This document shows, piece after piece, positions 31,319-37,431 of a DNA stretch of 42,264 bases. Numbering within the stretch: position 1 is the stretch's first letter; each line of letters starts with the position of its first letter. The notes beneath the pieces are model-generated. The model saw only the letters and a program-made list of their open reading frames with translations, ran no database searches and was not told the origin of the DNA. Source of the stretch: Fibrobacter sp. UBA4223 (GTDB taxonomy: Bacteria > Fibrobacterota > Fibrobacteria > Fibrobacterales > Fibrobacteraceae); the NCBI GenBank assembly GCA_002382975.1, contig DFTB01000001.1, positions 1 through 42,264 of the forward strand, written 5' to 3'. A program made the position numbers and the translations under genes.

Positions 31319-31948
31319 ATGAATGTGAACATTAAATTATTCCCCGATACGGGAAATCCTCCACCTTTAAAAGATTTTTCCGCTAGCCTGATAGATTTGG
31401 CAAATATGTATTCCGTGAACTATTGTGGTTATGAAAACGAGTCTGTCGTGAAAATAGCTGACATCAACAAGGGATCCATCATTCTTGACCTTATAGTTGA
31501 AGGCTTTGAGACTGCTTCGAGAATAAATTGGGTGGAAACAGTAAAGACTGTTTTAAAAAATGGAGGTCAATTAATTGAATTGGGACAGGATGCTTTTATT
31601 TGCTATGCAGTCGTAAAAAAAGCTGTAAGGCTGTTAAAAAAATGGTTTGGAAAATGCCGTTTCGAATCAGCACAAATAAATGGTGTGATTTTCAACGAGT
31701 CTTCATTCAGTACACTCGAGTTGTTTTGTGAAAGCATTGAAAAGAAAGTCGTGAGAAGAAAAGAAACAGTTCTCATTGACTCCAATGGACGCATTGTTTC
31801 GGAAAAGACTGTTGAAAAATATTACCTGAAAAGCTCGTTAAAAGAAAAGATTGATAAAAAAAGAGGAAAACAAGTAAATGTCTTAATAAAAGAATACTCT
31901 AATCAGAATGTATCGTGGATGGAAGTGATAAAAGTATACGAAAAGTAA
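31319..31948 (+). CDS. Hypothetical protein, 209 aa
   Basis: Starts MNVNIKLFPDTGNPPPLKDF and includes VKIADINKGSIILDLIVEGF, the pattern of a small alpha/beta domain, then a Lys-rich amphipathic region (VVKKAVRLLKKWFGKCRF) and a basic C-terminal half (SLKEKIDKKRGKQVNVLIKE). No catalytic motif is recognised. It is AT-rich like its neighbours, and AAGGAT lies before the ATG. Relationship to the FISUC operon (91-bp gap) is unclear. Confidence 0.6.
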   Translation: MNVNIKLFPDTGNPPPLKDFSASLIDLANMYSVNYCGYENESVVKIADINKGSIILDLIVEGFETASRINWVETVKTVLKNGGQLIELGQDAFICYAVVKKAVRLLKKWFGKCRFESAQINGVIFNESSFSTLELFCESIEKKVVRRKETVLIDSNGRIVSEKTVEKYYLKSSLKEKIDKKRGKQVNVLIKEYSNQNVSWMEVIKVYEK

Positions 31949-31992
31949 ATCCCATTAAACACGTTTTTTTACTAGATAATCAAAGAAAAAAT

Positions 31993-32436
31993 ATGAAATT
32001 AAAAAGCCTTCTTTATTTTGTATTAGCCCTGTCGGTCGTATCTTTTGCCGACGCGGAGTGCGAAAGAATCTACCGTAACTTTGTCAAGACAATCTCAAAG
32101 CAGAAAACGAAAACCTGCAGGGTGAGTGGAGTAGATGACGATAGAACCGATATTATGGGATTTTTCTTTCATTTTGACCTTCAAGGAACGGAATACCCGG
32201 CCGTTTTTATCTATGGGTCTGATTATGATCCGATGCTCTATTCCGGTGACGATTACTATGTAAAGCATGCAAAATGCATCAAAAATGACAGGTATAGGAT
32301 TTTATATACTGTCATGACTCCGGAACAGATAGCGGCAAAACTCTTGAGCTTCAAAAAATGTGGCGATGATTTTAATCACCCTGCAAATGAGGGACCGCAC
32401 ACAACATCTTCAGAGGATGAACCAATCTTTTGGTAG
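31993..32436 (+). CDS. Secreted hypothetical protein, 147 aa
   Basis: A signal peptide (MKLKSLLYFVLALSVVSFAD with a likely cut after ADA) is followed by a mature part with four cysteines (CERIYRN, KTCRVSG, HAKCIKN, KKCGDD), consistent with two disulfides. The frame runs upstream to 31915, overlapping the previous gene, but the signal peptide sets the start at 31993. The C-terminus is acidic. No family recognised. Confidence 0.65.
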   Translation: MKLKSLLYFVLALSVVSFADAECERIYRNFVKTISKQKTKTCRVSGVDDDRTDIMGFFFHFDLQGTEYPAVFIYGSDYDPMLYSGDDYYVKHAKCIKNDRYRILYTVMTPEQIAAKLLSFKKCGDDFNHPANEGPHTTSSEDEPIFW

Positions 32437-32533
32437 TGTCCTATGCCTATTCCGAGCAAATTGCTGATAAATTGCTGCATTTTAGTGGATGCGAAGACGC
32501 TAATAAAAAGTGATGCAAAATTGGGAATTAAAA

Positions 32534-32558
32534 AAACGCAGGCTCAGAGTCTGCGTTT
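32534..32558. terminator. Terminator flanking carB remnant 1
   Basis: AAACGCAG/CTGCGTTT stem with T-run on the minus strand. It is homologous to the hairpin at 41360-41386 that follows the functional carB, so the duplication includes carB's own terminator. It can also end the secreted-protein transcript. Confidence 0.8.
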
Positions 32559-32652
32559 AAAGTTTTGAATGGAGATTCCGGCTTGGAGGCCGGAATGACA
32601 AATGCGGGTCTGGATCCTTTGGCAGGCTCAGGGACCTTTCTCTAGCTGCTTC

Positions 32653-33424
32653 TTACTTCTTCACGTGCCTGTGGTACTCCTGTAAACTACAAACTTCGAA
32701 TCTTCCGAAGTCGTGCTTGTCCATGAGACCTTCGACAGTGGAGGTGAGGGCGGCGATGGTCGTGGTGATAGGAATGCCGGACACGACGGCCTTGGAGCGC
32801 ATCTGGATTTCATCGACCATGGCTTCGGCTCCGTTTTCGGTGGTGTTCACAATCCACTGCACTTCCTTGTCGTGAATGAGGTCCAGCAGGTTCGGGCGGC
32901 CACGGGAGATGTGGAACACGGCGCGGGTCTTGATGCCCTCGTTGTAGAGCATCGTAGAGGTGCCGCGGGTGGCGTACAGTTCGTATCCGAGGTTCACGAG
33001 CTGGCGGATGAGCGGGACGGCCTTCTGCTTGTCTTCGTCCTTGAGCGACACAAAGATGTTGCCCTGGCTCGGGACCTTGTTGCCGGATGCTAGCTGGCTC
33101 TTGAGGTAGGCAAGGCCGCGGTCGCGATCGATGCTCATGACTTCGCCGGTGGATTTCATTTCCGGAGAAAGCGTGATGTCCACACCCGGGAAAACACCGC
33201 AAGGCGAGCGTTGCGACCGCCGAACTTGTTCGAGCGGGCATAACCGAGCCGAGGATGTTTCTGTAACTTGGCGAACGGGAACACGGCTTCCTTGACGCTC
33301 AGGGATAATGACCGTTCGGCTTACGCCTCACTCTCGCCAACACGACTCGTTAATACGAGTCGCTTATGGCTCACAGGGCACGCCGATGGACTTGGAAACG
33401 AACGGCACGGTGCGCGAGGCGCGG
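32653..33424 (-). pseudogene. carB: carB 3' remnant 1 (left-most)
   Basis: Encodes the C-terminal ~175 residues of carbamoyl-phosphate synthase large subunit in one frame (VDITLSPEMKSTGEVMSIDR to YHRHVKK), that is the full MGS-like allosteric domain. Upstream it is damaged: about 80 bp of unrelated sequence (~33190-33272), the ~75-bp insert at 33302, and an ~80-bp deletion next to it. Homology to the functional copy stops at GAGGCGCGG (33416-33424), the same carB position as in remnant 2. The open frame from GTG 33183 could still express an isolated MGS domain, but nothing shows that it does. Confidence 0.9.
33302..33376. repeat. Family C ~75-bp insert in carB remnant 1
   Basis: Starts GGGATAATGACC and contains the hairpin CGACTCGT-TAAT-ACGAGTCG and GCTTATGGCTCACA. 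An identical insert sits in remnant 2 (37022). The functional carB has none. Its start resembles the end of family B on the opposite strand (AGGGATAGTGACCCC). Confidence 0.85.
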
Positions 33425-33442
33425 ACGATGCAGTTGCTTATG

Positions 33443-33506
33443 GACGTTCCCGCACATATAATGTGCGGGCGGGCTATATTTGACGCCTTTGGGGAATCCC
33501 TAACGC
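33443..33506 (+). repeat. Family B repeat, copy 2, internally deleted
   Basis: Keeps the start (GACGTTCCCGCACATATAATG with a slightly altered palindrome), GGGCTATATT and the end ATCCCTAACGC, but the central stems are missing. It lies 18 bp from the carB breakpoint on one side and 18 bp from the PIN gene stop on the other. Confidence 0.85.
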
Positions 33507-33524
33507 AAATGCTGGGGGAAAATG

Positions 33525-34016
33525 CTACTTCAGGTTTTCAATGAAAGAATTCAGAAGAGCTTCGCTGATATGCCTTTTAGACATCCGAAGAATTTCGGCG
33601 CAAGCTGAGGCTTCCTCTTTATTCAGTAAACCGTTCTCGTTGGCGGCAATCAAAATGCCAATCGTGCCGGTAATACGCAGTTTCATCGTCGTGGCTACGT
33701 GCCTTGCACGAACTTCGTCAACAATCAAAAGATCACTCTTGTTTTCGTCGGAATAGACGATGGCTTCGCTTTCGCCAAGATCCAAGCCCGTTATACGCAT
33801 CAGCATGCCGACGGCGTTGTTGTTGCTGACCGAAACCTTTTTTAAAAAATCGCAGGATTTCACCTGTTCGGCTTCATCCTGAAAATCCTGGTTTGAAGTC
33901 AATTCTTCGTAAACGGCCTCAGGAAGCAGGACCTCGCCAAACAGTTTTCCAAGAATGTCAAGACGGTTGATTTTAAGGAAAGAGATTATCGGAGTTGCAT
34001 CAGATACGACAATCAT
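33525..34016 (-). CDS. PIN-domain toxin (DUF3368-type)
   Basis: A 163-residue PIN ribonuclease-like protein. Acidic metal-binding candidates are D6 (VVSDATPIISFL), E82/E84 (GLDLGESEAIVYS) and D100 (LLIVDEVRARHVA), with the usual GTIGILIAANENGLL C-terminal part. The partner gene precedes it with a 2-bp gap. DUF3368 toxins pair with UPF0175 antitoxins, as here. A family B repeat follows the stop. Confidence 0.85.
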   Translation of the reverse strand: MIVVSDATPIISFLKINRLDILGKLFGEVLLPEAVYEELTSNQDFQDEAEQVKSCDFLKKVSVSNNNAVGMLMRITGLDLGESEAIVYSDENKSDLLIVDEVRARHVATTMKLRITGTIGILIAANENGLLNKEEASACAEILRMSKRHISEALLNSFIENLK

Positions 34017-34018
34017 TC

Positions 34019-34291
34019 TTACCTCTTGGAAAGGAGTTCCATGACGTTGGCGGCATCCTGCTCGGCTTCATCCCAGCTCTGGTCGATATATGGAATGCCC
34101 TCGCTTCCGTATAGTTCGATAAGTTCCCATTTGGAAATGCCCAAAATTTCAGCGGCACGCCCATGGGAAATAGTCTCGTTCTTGATAAACGGATACAACA
34201 GCAACGCATTGCGACGGAGTTCGTCGCTCTTGTTATCGCACACCATAAGGTCTGCAATATCTTCTGGAATGTCCATTGTTACTGTCGGCAT
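34019..34291 (-). CDS. UPF0175-family antitoxin
   Basis: A 90-residue protein: TVTMDIPEDIADLMV, then LRRNALLLYPFIKNETISHG and RAAEILGISKWELIELYGSE (helix-turn-helix-like), ending in an acidic tail. AGGAGG lies 7 nt before ATG 34291 and a TATATT box just upstream, so longer starts are not needed. It should bind the PIN toxin and repress the operon. Confidence 0.85.
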   Translation of the reverse strand: MPTVTMDIPEDIADLMVCDNKSDELRRNALLLYPFIKNETISHGRAAEILGISKWELIELYGSEGIPYIDQSWDEAEQDAANVMELLSKR

Positions 34292-34398
34292 AGGAAACCT
34301 CCTATGCCCAATATACATTTTTTGGGGCGAAAACACAAGTTTTTAACCTTTTCAATATTGAAATGGACCATATGAATGAAGCTAATAGAGCTTTTATG

Positions 34399-34532
34399 GG
34401 CGTTCCCGCACATATATGTGCGGTCGGGCTATATTCTGGGGGCAATCGGCGGCGCTTGTGCTTGCCGCTCACCTCCCAGAACCAAGCCCCGCTACGCGAG
34501 TCTTGTCCCCAGGGGGTCACTATCCCTAACGC
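34399..34532 (+). repeat. Family B repeat, copy 3
   Basis: Full-length element from GGCGTTCCCGCACATATATG to TATCCCTAACGC. The central stem is TTCTGGG/CCCAGAA where copy 1 has TTCTAGG/CCTAGAA. It ends 10 bp from the YafQ toxin stop and separates two toxin-antitoxin modules. Confidence 0.9.
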
Positions 34533-34542
34533 AAATGCCTAG

Positions 34543-34839
34543 TTATTTCTTGAATAAGTCTGAATGCGAACCTGTATCAACCAATTCAAGAACTAGGATA
34601 TTTTCTTCTATTCTGTAAATTAGTAGCCAATCTGGTTCAATATGCAATTCCCTGTGGTTGACCCAGTTTCCTGAAAGGGAATGGTCGCGTAATGCGGGGT
34701 CAAGGGGTTCGCCCTTCGCCAGCTTTTCGACAATATCCTTGAGTTTCTGCGTGTCTTTGCCACGCTTGGCGGCGAGTTTTGCCGCTTTCTTGAACTTTGT
34801 TGTCGCCCGGATTTGATACTTGTATTTTTCTTCGCTCAT
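34543..34839 (-). CDS. YafQ/RelE-type toxin
   Basis: A 98-residue mRNA interferase-like toxin: FKKAAKLAAKRGKDTQKLKD, DPALRDHSLSGNWVNHRELH, then IEPDWLLIYRIEENILVLEL and GSHSDLFKK, all typical of YafQ (His-Asp-Phe/C-terminal active-site region). Start ATG 34839 overlaps the antitoxin stop by ATGA. It is the intact relative of the broken toxin at 26280. Confidence 0.88.
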   Translation of the reverse strand: MSEEKYKYQIRATTKFKKAAKLAAKRGKDTQKLKDIVEKLAKGEPLDPALRDHSLSGNWVNHRELHIEPDWLLIYRIEENILVLELVDTGSHSDLFKK

Positions 34840-35105
34840 ATTCCCAGTTCGTTCCAAAGTTCTTGCGGTGTCGAATACGTTTTGGCATTCGGGTCGTGGG
34901 CGAGTTTTTCGCCCTCATCGATGGCTGCAAGGTGTTCCTTGGAAGGAGGCCGGGTAACGGCAAAGGGGAGCCCATGATGCAACAGCGACTGCTTCAGGAA
35001 AACGGTAAAGGCTTGCGATAGGGTTAGTCCCAGATCGTTGAATAATTCGGTAGCCTCGTTTTTCAGTTCGCGGTCTAGTCGAATATTTGTTACTACGGTA
35101 CTCAT
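34836..35105 (-). CDS. DinJ/RelB-type antitoxin
   Basis: An 89-residue ribbon-helix-helix antitoxin: TNIRLDRELKNEATELFNDL, GLTLSQAFTVFLKQSLLHHG and LPFAVTRPPSKEHLAAIDEG, the typical DinJ pattern. The -10 box ends 7 bp before the ATG, so the mRNA should begin at or next to the start codon without a Shine-Dalgarno sequence. The coupled toxin gene follows. Confidence 0.9.
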   Translation of the reverse strand: MSTVVTNIRLDRELKNEATELFNDLGLTLSQAFTVFLKQSLLHHGLPFAVTRPPSKEHLAAIDEGEKLAHDPNAKTYSTPQELWNELGI

Positions 35106-35112
35106 ATTAACA

Positions 35113-35141
35113 AATATACCACATTTGCTTTCAAATTGCAA
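35113..35141 (-). promoter_or_regulatory. Leaderless promoter of the dinJ-like module
   Basis: Minus-strand TTGCAA, 17-bp spacer, TATATT. The normal start point (about 35106) is one base before the ATG at 35105. Confidence 0.65.
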
Positions 35142-35254
35142 GTGATAGTTGTTTATTTGTTGGCTTTTTGCCAGTCTGTTCATGTTTACCTCCAGCCACC
35201 TACATGCGAAAAAGGCGGCGTTTTTAGCGTTTTTTGCAAATATACATTCCTACG

Positions 35255-35421
35255 ATGTCAGAATATGACATTTTTGGACTTTACAGCAAAATTTCTTTTC
35301 AGGTATGCTCTAAAAAATTGCAAAAATTCATCAAAAAACGGCAATTTGCTGGCGAAAGAGGTGCTTTTCTCAATAAAAAAGTGTGGAAAATGTCGAATTT
35401 GTGAGACAGCGTCGCACAAAT
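35255..35421. promoter_or_regulatory. Two dyads in the gap before the 35383 gene
   Basis: ATGTCAGAATATGACAT near 35257 and AATTTGTG facing CACAAATT at about 35394-35422 are inverted repeats. They may be operators or short hairpins. The region is AT-rich and no gene is seen between 35106 and 35382. Confidence 0.4.
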
Positions 35422-36201
35422 TACGAGAAATGGGTGTTATTGCGTATCACAATATGTACAATTAGGTTGTATTCGCTTAGCTCGCTAGATTTTGGGCTTT
35501 ATTATCTTTTGAATAGGACTACGGATGAAATTCTGAAAAAGTTGGAAGGTCTGTTGGAATTACAACGCAAAGCTGAAATGGACGGATCCGGTTGCAAGTA
35601 TGATACGCTTTTTGACTTTCAAAGAGAAAGCGGTTGGCCGATTGTTACAGAGCTGCAGACACCATTAGGCGAATTGACGGTGTTGGACAAGGAGAATAAC
35701 AAGATTCCTTTTTTAGTTTCTTACAATTCTTGGTTTTGTGATCGTCTTCGTCCTGAGGATGTTTTTAATGAAGATTATGAAAAGGTACTTGATAATGTTT
35801 CGGCTATGCTGACTATACAAGTGGATGTCAATAATCTTAAGGAATGTGAAGTTTATAGGGTGAACGTTTCTGGAGAAAAAATTGAACATGCTGATGGTGA
35901 TCAGCTAGCTGAATGTTATACAAAAGAAAAAGGAAACGAACTTTTTGCAATAAATCGTCCTGTTACGAATGATTTTGTTGATCTTTTAGAATTAGATACT
36001 CTTATTAAATCTAATTTCGATAATGAAATTTGGAAACAATCTCGTCGTTTTGTTTCGTTTGATGCTGATGATAAGCATGGTTTCTTGTTTGTTCTAAAAG
36101 ACAGATCTTGGCCTTGCTTTTATTTTGATGTAGCATGGATGAATACGGAAAAACTTGGGAAGGAACTTTGCTGGGATGCGTTAACGTTTTATTTGACGTA
36201 G
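35383..36201 (+). CDS. Hypothetical protein, start uncertain
   Basis: Open frame of 272 codons from GTG 35383. The first ~42 residues do not look protein-like and coincide with a dyad, so TTG 35509 (LNRTTDEILKKLEGLLELQR) may be closer to the real start; the 5' end may be truncated. The body is acidic and low-GC: GCKYDTLFDFQRESGWPIVT, FLVSYNSWFCDRLRPEDVFN, HGFLFVLKDRSWPCFYFDVA and LCWDALTFYLT. I do not recognise a family. Its place beside toxin modules suggests an immunity- or defence-type role, by context only. Confidence 0.55.
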   Translation: MENVEFVRQRRTNYEKWVLLRITICTIRLYSLSSLDFGLYYLLNRTTDEILKKLEGLLELQRKAEMDGSGCKYDTLFDFQRESGWPIVTELQTPLGELTVLDKENNKIPFLVSYNSWFCDRLRPEDVFNEDYEKVLDNVSAMLTIQVDVNNLKECEVYRVNVSGEKIEHADGDQLAECYTKEKGNELFAINRPVTNDFVDLLELDTLIKSNFDNEIWKQSRRFVSFDADDKHGFLFVLKDRSWPCFYFDVAWMNTEKLGKELCWDALTFYLT

Positions 36202-36226
36202 TAAAAAATTTTCAAATAAGAATGTA

Positions 36227-36253
36227 AAAAGGACGCTTTAAAAGCGTCCTTTT
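36227..36253 (+). terminator. Terminator of the 35383 gene
   Basis: AAAAGGACGCTT/AAGCGTCCTTTT, 12-bp perfect stem with T-run, 25 bp after the stop. Confidence 0.85.
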
Positions 36254-36523
36254 CTAATGTTCTGGATCCTTCGCGGCTTTGCCGCTCAGGATGACGTTGA
36301 GGAGGCGGCCCTTCGGCTGGTTCGACAGGCTCACCAACCTTATCAGGGACCTTCCCAAATCACATCTTATTTCTTCACGTGTCTGTGGTACTCCTGTAAA
36401 CTACACACTTCAAATCTTCCGAAGTCGTGCTTGTCCATGAGGCCTTCCACGGTAGAGGTGAGGGCGGCGATGGTCGTCGTGATAGGGATGCCGGACACGA
36501 CGGCCTTGGAGCGCATCTGGATT

Positions 36524-36603
36524 TGTACGCTTTGCGTACAGTCTCCTTGCTCGTCAAATGAGAATATGCAAGCATATTCTCACTTTCCTCGCTGCGTTGA
36601 CAT
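36524..36603. repeat. 80-bp two-hairpin insert in carB remnant 2
   Basis: Contains TGTACGC-TTT-GCGTACA and TGAGAATATGC-AA-GCATATTCTCA, two perfect hairpins. The surrounding carB sequence continues normally on both sides, so this is a precise insertion of a small palindromic element. Confidence 0.85.
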
Positions 36604-37021
36604 TCGTCCACCATGGCTTCGGCGCCGTTCTCGGTGGTGTTCACGATCCACTGCACTTCCTTGTCGTGGATGAGGTCCAGCAGGTTCGGGCGGCCACGGG
36701 AGATGCGGAACACGGCGCGGGTCTTGATGCCTTCGTTGTAGAGCATCGTAGAGGTGCCGCGGGTGGCGTACAGTTCGTAACCGAGGTTCACGAGTTGGCG
36801 AATGAGCGGGACGGCCTTCTGCTTGTCTTCGTCCTTGAGCGAGACGAAAATGTTGCCTTCGCTCGGCACCTTGTTGCCTGCAGCGAGCTGGCTCTTGAGG
36901 TAGGCAAGGCCGCGGTCGCGATCGATGCTCATGACTTCGCCGGTGGACTTCATTTCCGGAGAGAGCGTGATGTCGACACCCGGGAACTTGACGAACGGGA
37001 ACACGGCTTCCTTGACGCTCA

Positions 37022-37096
37022 GGGATAATGACCGTTCGGCTTACGCCTCACTCTCGCCAACACGACTCGTTAATACGAGTCGCTTATGGCTCACAG
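37022..37096. repeat. Family C ~75-bp insert in carB remnant 2
   Basis: Same sequence and same carB position as the insert in remnant 1. It replaces CGTAA between GACGCTCA and GGCACG of the functional gene. Confidence 0.88.
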
Positions 37097-37242
37097 GGCA
37101 CGTGGACTTCTTCGGTGAAGCCGATTTGTTCGAGGGTTTCGCCTAGCATGCAGCGGCTGGCGTAGCTTGCGAGCGGGACGCCGATGGACTTGGAGACGAA
37201 CGGCACGGTGCGGGTGGCGCGCGGAGCGATACTTTTTTTGTT

Positions 37243-37378
37243 GGCGTTCCCGCACATATATGTGCGGTCGGGCTATATTGCAAGGCCTCCCGTGCGCACC
37301 TTCGGTACGCCCGCGCGGCTCTTGCAACCAAGCCTCGCTACGCGAGTCTTGTCCCCAAGGGGTCACTATCCCTAACGC
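37243..37378 (+). repeat. Family B repeat, copy 4
   Basis: Starts GGCGTTCCCGCACATATATG and ends TATCCCTAACGC. The central stem is now TTGCAAG/CTTGCAA, different in sequence but still paired, and the small hairpin is CTCGC-TAC-GCGAG where copy 1 has CCCGC-TAC-GCGGG. It ends 53 bp from the helicase stop. Confidence 0.9.
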
Positions 37379-37431
37379 AGTAAAATGTATAAGAAATTAT
37401 TTGGAATATTTGTTGAGAATTAAAAAGGATT

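Larger units (their letters stand above)
36367..37224 (-). pseudogene. carB: carB 3' remnant 2
   Basis: Second copy of the carB 3' end, closely similar to the functional one. Downstream flanks are shared too: the CGGCCCTTCGGCTGGTTCG block before the stop also occurs at 41457. It is broken by an 80-bp insert (36524-36603), which shifts the frame, and by the family C insert at 37022. Homology to carB stops at GGCGCGCGG (37216-37224), the same codons as in remnant 1, after which family B copy 4 begins within 20 bp. Confidence 0.92.

Noticed and set aside
26127..37378. Family B elements as integron attC sites
   Set aside because: The ends are GTT at 5' and AAC at 3', the opposite of the RYYYAAC...GTTRRRY order of attC, and no integrase gene is visible.
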